Assembly: GCF_002211785.1 (NCBI RefSeq)
Contig: NZ_CP022132.1
Coordinates: 682,001 to 746,000, forward strand
Length of the DNA: 64,000 nucleotides
Direction of reading: 5' to 3'
Source of the DNA: Francisella halioticida
Lineage (GTDB): Bacteria; Pseudomonadota; Gammaproteobacteria; Francisellales; Francisellaceae
Under the pieces are notes generated by a model. That model saw only the letters and a list, made by a program, of their open reading frames with translations, did no database searches and had not been told where the DNA came from. Below, piece by piece: positions 1 through 7,925 of the stretch; the first letter of the stretch is position 1; each line of letters opens with the position of its first letter. The position numbers and the translations under genes are program-made.

Positions 1-2
1 GC

Positions 3-365
3 TTACAACTTATTAAATCTTTTGATATTCAAGCTGGTCTTTCACTAAATCCTGCAACAAATATTGACTGTTTAAAATATGTTGAAAGTCACATAGATAG
101 AGTTTTAATAATGTCTGTAAACCCTGGTTTTGGAGGGCAGAAGTTTATTCCAGCTATGCTTGATAAAGCTAGAGAAGTTTCTCTGTGGATTAAATCTACC
201 GGTAGGGACATCTTGTTAGAAATAGATGGTGGAGTTAATCCAAGCAATATTGCAGAAATAGCCTCTTGTGGAGTAAATGCTTTTGTTGCAGGCTCAGCTA
301 TTTTTAATTCTCAAAGCTATAAGGAAACTATTGATATAATGAGAAGTCAACTTTCTAAGATATAG
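3..365 (+). CDS. rpe: Ribulose-phosphate 3-epimerase (C-terminal part, 5' end outside window)
   Basis: The frame is open from the window edge, so only about the last 120 residues are seen. Rpe interconverts D-ribulose 5-phosphate and D-xylulose 5-phosphate in the pentose phosphate pathway in the cytosol. The TIM-barrel signatures are clear: MSVNPGFGGQKF (metal and phosphate binding loop) and LLEIDGGVN, which carries the conserved Asp, followed by the VAGSAIF phosphate-binding end. ATG codon 111 is internal and not the true start. It is followed 57 bp downstream by galE on the same strand, and an AT-rich dyad with a short T-run near 383-398 lies between them. The family call is secure; upstream context is unknown. 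Confidence 0.95.
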   Translation, partial: LQLIKSFDIQAGLSLNPATNIDCLKYVESHIDRVLIMSVNPGFGGQKFIPAMLDKAREVSLWIKSTGRDILLEIDGGVNPSNIAEIASCGVNAFVAGSAIFNSQSYKETIDIMRSQLSKI

Positions 366-422
366 CTTTTGGAAAAGTAATTAAACTTTAAAGTTTTTAT
401 TAAAAGATATAAGAGAAGTCTA

Positions 423-1448
423 ATGGATAAAAAAGTATTAGTAACAGGCGGGACAGGCTATATTGGTAGCCATATAGTAGTAGAACTTCTTAATAGAGAT
501 TATCAAGTGATAGTAGTGGATAATCTATCAAACAGTAAAATATCTGTAGTAGATAGAGTCAAAACTATTACAGGTAAGGATTTTGACTTTTATCAGATGG
601 ATCTTTTAGATAAAGTTAATTTAAACACTGTTTTTCAAGATCATAATATTCATGCTGTAATTCATTTTGCTGGATTTAAGGCTGTTGGTGAAAGTGTAAA
701 GAAACCTTTGGAATACTATCATAATAATATTCAAGGAACTATAAACTTACTTGAGCTAATGCAAGATTATAAAGTCTATGATTTTGTCTTTAGTTCATCA
801 GCTACTGTTTATGGAATAAATAATGAGCCACCATTTACGGAAGATATGTCTTTGAGTACTACAAATCCTTATGGTGCTACGAAGCTAATGTTAGAGGAAA
901 TTTTGAAAGATCTACAAAATGCAAATAATAAATTTAATATTACGTGCCTTAGATATTTCAATCCAGTAGGGGCTCATGAAAGTGGTATGATAGGAGAAGA
1001 TCCTCAGGGGATTCCAAATAATCTTATGCCATATATTGGTCTGGTTGGTGCTGGTAAGTTAGCTAAACTAAGTATTTTTGGTGGAGATTATGAGACTAAA
1101 GATGGTACTGGAGTGAGAGACTATATTCATGTTGTGGATCTGGCAATTGGCCATATCTTAGCATTAGAAAAACTAGCACAAGGTAAGTCTGCTTGGCGAG
1201 CTTATAATCTTGGTTCAGGTAATGGGTATTCTGTGCTGGAACTTGTTAAAGCTTATGAAAAGGTCTTAGGGAAAGAAATTCCTTATCATATAGTAGATAG
1301 GCGGGCGGGAGATATTGCAGCGAGTTTTGCAGATGTTTCGAAAGCGAAAAAAGAACTTTGTTTTGGAACAAAAAAAAGTATGGATGATATTTGTCAAGAT
1401 ATGGTTAGATGGCAAGAGTTTGAGAAAAAGAATGATGTTAGAAAATGA
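423..1448 (+). CDS. galE: UDP-glucose 4-epimerase
   Basis: A 341-residue extended SDR enzyme that interconverts UDP-glucose and UDP-galactose using tightly bound NAD; it feeds galactose into surface glycans. The Rossmann motif GGTGYIGSH is at residues 8-16. The catalytic Ser region SSSATVYG and the YxxxK motif in NPYGATKLM are both present, and the C-terminal part shows the GalE-type GVRDYIHVVDLA. Length is typical (E. coli about 338). The stop overlaps the next gene's start by 4 bp (ATGA), so the HAD gene at 1445 is probably translationally coupled to it. Confidence 0.96.
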   Translation: MDKKVLVTGGTGYIGSHIVVELLNRDYQVIVVDNLSNSKISVVDRVKTITGKDFDFYQMDLLDKVNLNTVFQDHNIHAVIHFAGFKAVGESVKKPLEYYHNNIQGTINLLELMQDYKVYDFVFSSSATVYGINNEPPFTEDMSLSTTNPYGATKLMLEEILKDLQNANNKFNITCLRYFNPVGAHESGMIGEDPQGIPNNLMPYIGLVGAGKLAKLSIFGGDYETKDGTGVRDYIHVVDLAIGHILALEKLAQGKSAWRAYNLGSGNGYSVLELVKAYEKVLGKEIPYHIVDRRAGDIAASFADVSKAKKELCFGTKKSMDDICQDMVRWQEFEKKNDVRK

Positions 1449-2110
1449 AAACTTATATATTTGACTTAGATAATACACTTTATTCTTACAAAAATGGCCT
1501 ATTTGATAGTCAGCTAACGAGAATGAGTGATTATATTAAATTAAAATTAAATATTTCAGATACTGAAAAAGCAAATGCAATTCGTGATGAGTTGTACTAT
1601 GAGTTTGGTTCTACTATGCTTGGAATGATGCGCTATTATAATATTCATTCTAAAGAGTTTTTAAATTTTATTGATAATATAGATATTAGTTGCTTTAAGT
1701 CTAATAAAAAGCTTAATAAATACATTAATGATCTAAGATATAATAATCGTACTTATATATTTACAAACGCTTCTAACTTTCATACATATAGAGTGCTTAA
1801 ACAGCTTGAGTTAGATAAAAGTTTTGATGGTATTTTAACGATACAGGATACTAATTTAGTATCTAAGCCGAAGACTAAGTATTTTGAAATAGGTAGAGAT
1901 AAGTTTGATATTGATTTTAATAATGCTATCTTCTTTGAAGATTCCTCGCATAATTTAGTTCCAGCAAAGCATCTAGGTATGGAGACTGTATTAATTCATG
2001 CTGACGATAATATATCTGAAGCCAACTTCTATGATAATCAAGAGATAGATTATTATGTTGCAGATGTAGAGTCTTTTTTTGAATGCAAGTATATTGCTAC
2101 CAGGAAGTGA
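1445..2110 (+). CDS. HAD-superfamily pyrimidine 5'-nucleotidase-like hydrolase
   Basis: A 221-residue cytosolic HAD phosphatase. Motif I FDLDNTLY sits at the N-terminus with both Asp residues. Motif II is TNAS after the cap domain, the motif III lysine is in SKPKTKYF, and motif IV is FFEDSSHNL. The DNTLY start and helical cap match the Pyr-5-nucleotidase (SDT1/YjjG-like) subgroup that dephosphorylates nucleoside monophosphates. The exact substrate cannot be told from sequence. The start codon overlaps the galE stop by 4 bp. The 3' end overlaps the convergent PfkB gene by 14 bp, leaving no room for a terminator between them. Confidence 0.85.
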   Translation: MKTYIFDLDNTLYSYKNGLFDSQLTRMSDYIKLKLNISDTEKANAIRDELYYEFGSTMLGMMRYYNIHSKEFLNFIDNIDISCFKSNKKLNKYINDLRYNNRTYIFTNASNFHTYRVLKQLELDKSFDGILTIQDTNLVSKPKTKYFEIGRDKFDIDFNNAIFFEDSSHNLVPAKHLGMETVLIHADDNISEANFYDNQEIDYYVADVESFFECKYIATRK

Positions 2111-3203
2111 TAGTAATTTTTTTGTTTAAGCCACAATTCATTTTTGACTTAATTCTTTCTAGATTCTTAGATGTTTGTAGCCCAGACTTTGCATCAGAAT
2201 ACTGAATTACATGGCTAGCGTTGATTAGAGCTAACTTTATAGAATCTTCAATACTATTTCCTTTATAAATATTTATACAGAATGTTGAACTAAAAGCATC
2301 ACCAGCACCAAGTGTATTTACAACATTCTTAATACGTAGTGATTCACTATGATATATTTTATCTTTTGTTGCTGCAAATACACCATTTGCTCCATCAGTT
2401 ACCATTATTAGTCTAACACCTAGATCTAAGCATATTCTAAAAAAGTCTTTTAATCTAAATGTGGCATTTAAAAAGTCTCTTCTTTCTTCGGCATGTGTTG
2501 TTTCTAATTGATCTTTAGATTCTATTATTTCTTTATCATCTGAAGAAAGCAATGAAAGCATAAGCTTTTGAGACTCTTGGTAGTTTAGAACTAATATATC
2601 AATACTAAACATTGAGTCTTTTATAAAGCTCTCACCAACACTTAGCTGACTTGAGCCAGGATTGATTGCTACTTTTGTATTATTTTCTGAAGCTAGCTTC
2701 ACTATTTCTGGCAATCTTGCTGCTGAGGATTTACTTAGAGAAGTTATATAAATAAAATCACTATCTATGATTGCTTTTGATGGTAAGTCATCTTTGAGAA
2801 TGTCTTTATTTGCACCTCTATATGCAAATATAGTTCGATCTCCACTTAATGTTGGAATTACGTAAGATGTAGCTGTACCATAGTCATTAGAGTACCTTAT
2901 ATTAGATATATCTATATCAAAGTCTTTAAGTTCTTGAGTTATTTTTTCACCGGTAATGTCTTTGCCTATTTTACCAAAGAAGCTAACGTCTATATTTTGC
3001 TTTTTGAAAGAAACTGCAGCATTAGTTGCACCACCACCAGAAAAAGAGTTATGTTCTTTTACTTCAATTTTTGCTCCTTCTTCAAGTAGCATAAAAGATT
3101 GAGTTATATCTTTTTTTTGCATATTCATAGTGAACATTTCTTCATATTCGATAATCGTATCTAGTGTTGCACCACCAATAGTTAAGGCTCTTAGGGTTTT
3201 CAT
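2097..3203 (-). CDS. PfkB-family carbohydrate/nucleoside kinase
   Basis: A 368-residue ribokinase-fold kinase. The N-terminal PfkB signature is the Gly-rich FSGGGATNAAVSF. The C-terminal signature with the catalytic Asp and anion hole is NTLGAGDAFSSTF. The lid region (GKIGKDITGEKI) and the STLSGDRTIFAYRGAN-type strand are also present. Family members phosphorylate sugars or nucleosides such as ribose, fructose or adenosine; the substrate is not predictable here. It is longer than E. coli ribokinase (309) because of insertions near residues 25-50 and 225-245. It is transcribed alone on the minus strand, convergent with the HAD gene and divergent from cphB. Confidence 0.85.
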   Translation of the reverse strand: MKTLRALTIGGATLDTIIEYEEMFTMNMQKKDITQSFMLLEEGAKIEVKEHNSFSGGGATNAAVSFKKQNIDVSFFGKIGKDITGEKITQELKDFDIDISNIRYSNDYGTATSYVIPTLSGDRTIFAYRGANKDILKDDLPSKAIIDSDFIYITSLSKSSAARLPEIVKLASENNTKVAINPGSSQLSVGESFIKDSMFSIDILVLNYQESQKLMLSLLSSDDKEIIESKDQLETTHAEERRDFLNATFRLKDFFRICLDLGVRLIMVTDGANGVFAATKDKIYHSESLRIKNVVNTLGAGDAFSSTFCINIYKGNSIEDSIKLALINASHVIQYSDAKSGLQTSKNLERIKSKMNCGLNKKITITSW

Positions 3204-3400
3204 CTTAAAGTTTTTATAGCTAAAAAATTATTTAGTAGATAGCATAGCATCAAATAATAGAGGCGTAAATATTTTAAATACCTTAAAGATTTGAAAAAAT
3301 AAACCTTTTTTATAGAAAAATCACTCATTAATTAGTATTATTTCACCGAAATGTTATTTTTTACCATACAGATTTTTAAATATTAAAGGAGATTTTTGAA

Positions 3401-4219
3401 ATGCCTTCTAAGCCAGTTAAAAAGGATTACCGTGGATTTATTATGCCTATTGGAGGTGGAGAAGATAAATTTGCAAGTCCTACAGTGTTGGAGAAGTTTA
3501 TAGAACTATCAGGTGGAGAAGATGCAAAAATAGCTGTAATACCTACAGCATCTAAACTACCTGATACTGGAGACATATATGTTGATATCTTTAAAGAAAT
3601 GGGAGTTAAAGAAGCTTATAACTTAAGGATAGAAACCCGTCTTGAAGCCACTACAAATAAAGAGTACCAAGATTTACTTTCTCAGTGTACAGGTATATTT
3701 ATGACTGGAGGTAATCAATTGTTACTCTCTACAACTCTAGGAGGTACTCCAATTGCTCAGCTTATTCGTAGGTTGAATGCTAAGGGAGTTAATGTTGCAG
3801 GTACATCTGCTGGAGCAGCATTTATTTCTGGGTTTATGATTGCTGGGGGTCAAGCGGGACTTATCCCTAGATGTAATATGGTTAATTTAGCTCCAGGTCT
3901 TGGTTTAACAAATAAGCTTTTAGTAGATCAACATTTCTCTCAAAGAGATAGACTAGGTAGACTTCTTGCGGCTCTTTCTTATAACCCATATATGGTTGGT
4001 GTTGGTATTGATGAAGATACTGCAGCATTATTGAATCCTAACAATGTGATTGAGGTTGTTGGTTCAGGTATGGCGACAATCATTGATTTCTCACATCTGA
4101 AGCATTCATCATTGCATAATGCTCGTAATAATGCGCCTATTAGCTTAGTAGATATCCGTATGCATATGTTGTTGGAAGAACAAAAATTTGATCTAAATAC
4201 CTGCTTAGTTGAATACTAA
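3401..4219 (+). CDS. cphB: Cyanophycinase (peptidase S51)
   Basis: A 272-residue serine exopeptidase of family S51. CphB cleaves cyanophycin (a poly-Asp backbone with Arg side chains) to beta-Asp-Arg dipeptides in the cytosol. The nucleophile elbow is AGTSAGAAFIS, with the catalytic Ser in GTSAG. Upstream, IFMTGGNQL is the family's substrate loop, and VDQHFSQRDRLGRL and VGVGIDEDTAAL are typical CphB motifs. A good ribosome site (aaaggag) precedes the ATG by 8 bases. The next gene is an isoaspartyl peptidase, which would complete dipeptide breakdown. No cyanophycin synthetase lies in the window, so the pair may act on imported or other beta-aspartyl peptides. Confidence 0.93.
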   Translation: MPSKPVKKDYRGFIMPIGGGEDKFASPTVLEKFIELSGGEDAKIAVIPTASKLPDTGDIYVDIFKEMGVKEAYNLRIETRLEATTNKEYQDLLSQCTGIFMTGGNQLLLSTTLGGTPIAQLIRRLNAKGVNVAGTSAGAAFISGFMIAGGQAGLIPRCNMVNLAPGLGLTNKLLVDQHFSQRDRLGRLLAALSYNPYMVGVGIDEDTAALLNPNNVIEVVGSGMATIIDFSHLKHSSLHNARNNAPISLVDIRMHMLLEEQKFDLNTCLVEY

Positions 4220-4301
4220 TCATAAAAATTCTTTTATAATCTTTACTAGTCAATCAGGCTAAACTTATTAATATATACTTTAACTTTTAGTGGGATTTAA
4301 T

Positions 4302-5165
4302 ATGCAAAAAATTATAATTCATGGTGGCTGTGGTGCTAGAGAGGATAAAAATACTTCTTTTATTGATTACCATCAGCACCTATTATCAATAGTCAAAAAG
4401 TCTTATGAATATCTTAGAGAGGTTAATGATGCTAACCAAGTAGCAATATTTGCTGCTAAGTTGTTGGAGAATGATGAGATTTTTAATGCTGGTACAGGCT
4501 CTAGAGTGCAGCAGGATGGTCAAATAAGGATGTCTGCATCAATAATAGATAGTCAGCATAAAAAATTTGCAGGTGTAATTAATGTTCAGAATATTAAAAA
4601 TCCAATAGAAGTTGCAAGTAGACTAATGCAACAGCACCATAGTGTATTAGCAGCAGAACAAGCTACTACATTTGCTCATAATGTTATGAAGCTTCCTAAA
4701 TACGATCCTATGACAAAAAAAAGGTATCAAGAATACCTTGAGCTTGAAAAAGGTTATACCGGAACTATAGGAGTAGTAGTTTTAGATTCTAAAGGAAAAA
4801 TATGTGCAGTAACCTCCACAGGAGGAGTTGGGTTTGAATATCCTGGTCGAGTGGGGGATAGTCCAACGGTTGCTGGCAACTTTGCAAATGATCATATGGG
4901 TATATCTTGTACAGGTATTGGTGAGCATATCTTAAATCAAGCAGTAGGAGCTAAAGTTGCAACAAGAGTAAAAGATGGTATGTCTTTGTCTGAAGCTATA
5001 AATAAATCAATAGCAGAAAGTGATGGGCTAGGTGATTATGTTGGTCTAATAGCTATTGATAAAAAAGGTAATATTTGTCATGGGTCTACATTAGTAGCAC
5101 AGACTTTATATGCTTATGCAGATACTGATAATATAAAAACTTTTTATGATGAAAAAATCTTGTAA
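4302..5165 (+). CDS. iaaA: Isoaspartyl peptidase / plant-type L-asparaginase (Ntn hydrolase)
   Basis: A 287-residue plant-type asparaginase of peptidase family T2, which self-cleaves into alpha and beta subunits with an N-terminal Thr nucleophile. The beta subunit should start at the Thr of YTGTIGVVVLD, followed by the conserved TSTGG and the glycine-rich GRVGDSP substrate site. IIIHGGCGA at the N-terminus is the family signature. The ATG at 4302 is preferred over the upstream in-frame ATG at 4290 because the signature begins right after it. With CphB next door, the natural reading is conversion of beta-Asp-Arg dipeptides to aspartate and arginine. Symbol given by family analogy. Confidence 0.88.
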   Translation: MQKIIIHGGCGAREDKNTSFIDYHQHLLSIVKKSYEYLREVNDANQVAIFAAKLLENDEIFNAGTGSRVQQDGQIRMSASIIDSQHKKFAGVINVQNIKNPIEVASRLMQQHHSVLAAEQATTFAHNVMKLPKYDPMTKKRYQEYLELEKGYTGTIGVVVLDSKGKICAVTSTGGVGFEYPGRVGDSPTVAGNFANDHMGISCTGIGEHILNQAVGAKVATRVKDGMSLSEAINKSIAESDGLGDYVGLIAIDKKGNICHGSTLVAQTLYAYADTDNIKTFYDEKIL

Positions 5166-5172
5166 AAATATG

Positions 5173-5200
5173 TTGACTTAAAAGCAATAGTGAGTAATAA
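5173..5200 (+). promoter_or_regulatory. Candidate promoter of the five-tRNA cluster
   Basis: TTGACT at 5173-5178 and TAATAA at 5195-5200 are separated by 16 bp and lie just upstream of tRNA-Phe (5212). The five tRNA genes that follow are tightly spaced on one strand, so they are likely one transcript from this site. Read by eye only. Confidence 0.5.
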
Positions 5201-5211
5201 TGTACGTCATT

Positions 5212-5287
<76 letters not shown>

Positions 5288-5304
5288 TTGATTTTAAAGA
5301 TTGT

Positions 5305-5381
<77 letters not shown>

Positions 5382-5388
5382 TTTTTGT

Positions 5389-5465
5389 GCGTCCGTAGCT
5401 CATCTGGATAGAGCATCGGCCTTCTAAGCCGAGGGTAGCAGGTTCGAATCCTGCCGGACGTGCCA
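5389..5465 (+). tRNA. tRNA-Arg (TCT)
   Basis: A 77-nt cloverleaf with encoded CCA and discriminator G. The acceptor GCGTCCG pairs with CGGACGT (a G-T closing pair). The anticodon stem TCGGC/GCCGA encloses CTTCTAA, giving TCT, which reads AGA/AGG codons. It begins only 7 bp after tRNA-Pro. Confidence 0.96.
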
Positions 5466-5490
5466 TTACATAATTATGGCAATTTGTAAT

Positions 5491-5567
5491 GGTGGTTGTA
5501 GCTCAGTTGGTAGAGCCCCGGATTGTGATTCCGGTTGTCGTGGGTTCAAGTCCCATCAATCACCCCA
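5491..5567 (+). tRNA. tRNA-His (GTG)
   Basis: A 77-nt tRNA including the extra 5' G (position -1) typical of tRNA-His, which faces discriminator C. The acceptor GTGGTTG pairs with CAATCAC. The anticodon loop contains GTG, and the encoded CCA ends at 5567. Confidence 0.97.
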
Positions 5568-5573
5568 GATATT

Positions 5574-5658
5574 GCGGACGTGGCGAAATTGGTAGACGCA
5601 CTGGATTTAGGTTCCAGCGGGTAAAACTGTGGGAGTTCGAGTCTCCCCGTCCGCACCA
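5574..5658 (+). tRNA. tRNA-Leu (TAG)
   Basis: An 85-nt class II tRNA with a long variable arm (GCGGGTAAAACTGT region). The acceptor GCGGACG pairs with CGTCCGC. The anticodon stem CTGGA/TCCAG encloses TTTAGGT, giving TAG. CCA is encoded. It is the last tRNA of the cluster, and an integrase remnant starts 165 bp downstream, so its 3' end was probably an attachment site for an integrated element. Confidence 0.97.
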
Positions 5659-5823
5659 TTTGAGTGTTTTAACACATCTCAAATCATCTCATAACCCTAA
5701 TAAAATCAATACTTACAGCTAATTACTTGTATCAGAGCGTACCATTATTTATCATTTAAACCTAGACAAAAGTGTATCCTAGATTCATATACTTAAAATA
5801 ATGAATGCTTCAGGTATAACTAT

Positions 5824-5969
5824 ATGGCGGGAAAACTTACTGTATCTAAAATAAATAGTCTTAAAGCTAAGAGTGGCGATTATCGTATTAGTGATGGATT
5901 GGGACTTTTGATGTGTAGAAATCTCTTCCACCTATCAGCGGAATCTCAAATACTATATAATTTTCTAAA
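5824..5969 (+). pseudogene. Tyrosine-recombinase integrase remnant (N-terminal stub)
   Basis: The ATG at 5824 opens a frame reading LTVSKINSLKAKSGDYRISD then GLGL, the N-terminal arm-binding (DUF4102-like) domain of phage/island integrases that use tRNA 3' ends. Similarity fades after about 28 residues, and the frame runs into the left end of an IS3 element at 5970. No catalytic R-H-R-Y domain remains on the other side of the IS. Its position just after tRNA-Leu is the classical layout of an integrated island. Only this stub and a few scraps up to about 7700 survive, so it is non-functional. Confidence 0.72.
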
Positions 5970-6022
5970 TGATCTCCCCCGTCAATTTGGGACACTTTTG
6001 ATGTCAGGAAAAGGAGAGAGAC

Positions 6023-6322
6023 ATGGCTTACAAAAGATACCCAGAAGAATTTATGGATCAAGCAGTGCAGTTATGCTTAGCGGAAGATGCAAATCGTAAA
6101 GAAATAGCAGATAATCTAGGAATAAATTATAAAACACTCTGTACATGGATAACCAGCTACATGTCAAAATCTACTACACAAGATAAAAAGATTGATTATA
6201 AAACTCAATATCAAAATCTAATATCAGAGAATGCAGAGCTAAAAAAGAAACTTAAGAAAGCAGAAACAGAGCGAGAGATTCTAAAAAAGGCAGCGGCATA
6301 CTTTGCAAACCCAAATACGTAA
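6023..6322 (+). CDS. IS3-family transposase OrfA
   Basis: A 99-residue OrfA with an N-terminal helix-turn-helix (NRKEIADNLGINYKTLCTWI, about residues 25-44) that binds the IS ends. A Lys/Glu-rich leucine-zipper-like coiled coil follows to the C-terminus (ENAELKKKLKKAETEREILK). The ATG is preceded by a ribosome site (ggagag). Near its end, AAAAAAG at 6283-6289 is the usual IS3 site for -1 ribosomal slippage into orfB, whose reading resumes as VRYAFIQSHRD. Intact, but its OrfB partner is broken. Confidence 0.88.
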   Translation: MAYKRYPEEFMDQAVQLCLAEDANRKEIADNLGINYKTLCTWITSYMSKSTTQDKKIDYKTQYQNLISENAELKKKLKKAETEREILKKAAAYFANPNT

Positions 6323-7168
6323 GGTATGCCTTTATACAAAGTCATAGAGATGTTATGGCTATAACAACATTATGCAAGACTTTGGGAGTAAGCACTTCTG
6401 CTTACTATAGGTGGATAGATAATCCTATAGGTAAAAGGCAACTAAATGACTATGATTTGGATCTGGCTATTATGCAAATATTTAATGATCACAAATCTAG
6501 ATATGGTTCTGTTAGGATTTATAGGGAATTTAAAAGATAAAGGCTGGAAAGTAATACAACCGAGGGTATCAAAACGTATTAAATTATTAGGTTTACAGGC
6601 TAAAGCAAGTAAGAAATACAAAGTTACAACAAATTCTGATCATGACAAGAAAGTAGCGGGTAATTTACTTGATCAGGATTTTGATGCTCAAGATATTAAT
6701 CAGAAATGGGTTACTGATATTACTTATATCCCTACCCAAGAAGGATGGCTATATTTGTGTGTAATTATAGATTTATTTTCAAGAGTAGTTATAGGTTGGT
6801 CAATGGATAAAAGAATGAAAGCAGAGCTAGTATGTAATACTTTAAATATGGCCTTATTTAGAAGAGATTTTCCTACCGGTGTTATTATTCATTCTGATAG
6901 AGGTACACAGTATTGCTCAGAGAAATTTCAAAATCTCATAAGTGATAATTGGTTATTATCTAGTATGAGCTCTAAAGGATGCTGTTATGATAATGCTGCT
7001 TGTGAAAGCTTCTTTGGAACTCTAAAGGTAGAGTTAGTGCATGATGAAAAATATAAAACTAGAGATGAGGCTAAATCTTCAATCTTTGAATATATTGAGG
7101 CTTATTATAATACTAAAAGGAAGCATTCAACTATGAATTACATGACTCCTAGTCACTTTGAATTATAA
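6286..7168 (+). pseudogene. IS3-family transposase OrfB, frameshifted
   Basis: The DDE integrase-core half of the transposase, read in the -1 frame of orfA. The first part (internal ATG 6355) ends at a TAA at 6538-6540 after RIYREFKR. The rest continues in the next frame as KDKGWKVIQPRVSKR through to 7168. One extra T near 6527-6529 (gaattt where gaatt restores RELKDKGW) explains the break. The catalytic triad is preserved: D in WVTDITY, D in IHSDRGTQY, E in CESFFGTLK. The similar copy near 24 kb also reads KELKDMGWKV across this point, supporting the assignment. Without the shift it would be a normal OrfB of about 290 residues. Confidence 0.85.
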
Positions 7169-7213
7169 TGAAGAATGAAGTTAACAACTGTCCCAAATTA
7201 GCAGGATAGATCA

Positions 7214-7275
7214 CATATTTCACTTATTGAATTGCCTTCACGACGCATTACTAAAATGGCTGTTTTTTTATCCAT
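7214..7275 (-). pseudogene. N-terminal stub of an unknown gene cut by the IS
   Basis: On the minus strand an ATG at 7275 with a good ribosome site (aaggtg) starts MDKKTAILVMRREGNSISEI and then enters the right end of the IS at 7213. The sequence looks like the start of a helix-turn-helix protein, but it is too short to assign. It is probably a gene of the decayed tRNA-Leu island. No continuation was found on the far side of the IS at 5969. Confidence 0.45.
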
Positions 7276-7342
7276 TTTTATCACCTTAATTTAAGCCCTA
7301 TATTTATAAAAAATGTAGGGTAGTTTACCACCTCAGGGAGGG

Positions 7343-7394
7343 CATTTTTCGGTGCTTATTTGCCCCTAAAAGGGGTCATTTTTGCATGCTTATT
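7343..7394 (+). repeat. Imperfect direct repeat around a CCCC/GGGG hairpin
   Basis: Two 18-nt direct repeats (7343-7360 and 7377-7394, 15 of 18 identical, both starting CATTTTT and ending TGCTTATT) flank CCCC-TAAAA-GGGG at 7363-7375. This is locally GC-rich in very AT-rich DNA and lies in the island remnant. Function unknown; perhaps a leftover regulatory or attachment site. Confidence 0.4.
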
Positions 7395-7577
7395 CACATT
7401 ACTTATTTATATACTTAAATCTACAAAAAAGAAAGCTTTATATTATTTATAAGTTATAAAATTCTATCTTGCATAAGTTAATATTATTGAATCTATAAAA
7501 ACTATATATTTAACTTTTTTAATCTAAAGATTCATAATAGAAACATAAAATTTAAGTTTATATAAAAGATTATCAAA

Positions 7578-7700
7578 ATGAAAAAAATAATATTAACAGC
7601 GGCAGTAATTTTAAGTTTAGTTTCAACAAGTTTTAGTTATGGGCTTATTCAAGTTTCTAGTGGTTCTTTTCCACCACCAATATTACAGTTAGCATCTTAA
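7578..7700 (+). CDS. Small secreted peptide (40 aa)
   Basis: A short frame with a convincing signal peptide: MKKIILTAAVILSLVSTSFS, with likely cleavage near SFS/YG. The predicted mature part has only about 20 residues, with SSGSFPPP in the middle. The start codon is followed by a run of seven A. No ribosome site of good quality is seen (ttatcaaa). It lies between the island remnant and the MFS gene. I know no homologue. It shares the MKK(I) signal-peptide style and poly-A start with the broken small secreted genes at 49941 and 50364. It may be a real micro-protein or the 5' end of a decayed gene. Confidence 0.45.
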   Translation: MKKIILTAAVILSLVSTSFSYGLIQVSSGSFPPPILQLAS

Positions 7701-7925
7701 CTAATAAGAATATTAAAACATGATAGTACTTTGTTTCTAGTATATCTTCTTTCGTATCCTAAAATGGTTTTTAAGAATATAGTTCTTTATTGATAAATGG
7801 TTTGATATGTATTGTTTGAATCCCATATAAGCATACTTTATTATTTATTTCGATTTGAAATCTCTTGCAAAGAAAGTTGTCACGGTATAAAGTACATTCT
7901 TTACATACTTTATAATTTTGATTTA

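Larger units (their letters stand above)
5970..7213 (+). mobile_element. IS3-family insertion sequence, copy 1 of type A (IS-A)
   Basis: About 1.24 kb with imperfect terminal inverted repeats: TGATCT followed by AATTTGGGAC at 5970-5993 on the left, and its complement ending AGATCA at 7190-7213 on the right, with TG...CA ends as in the IS3 family. It encodes orfA (6023-6322) and orfB in the -1 frame, joined by an A6G slippage site near 6283-6289. orfB carries a frameshift, so this copy is probably not self-mobile. No target duplication was seen at the flanks. It sits inside the integrase remnant beside tRNA-Leu. A related, more degraded copy lies at 23458-24669. Confidence 0.88.

Noticed and set aside
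383-400. AAACTTTAAAGTTT plus T-run between rpe and galE as a terminator
   Set aside because: Palindrome has no proper loop and only A/T-rich pairs; could occur by chance.
1266-1478. 70-codon minus-strand frame in galE/HAD
   Set aside because: Lies wholly opposite well-supported genes; Phe/Ile/Leu-rich shadow of AT-rich codons.
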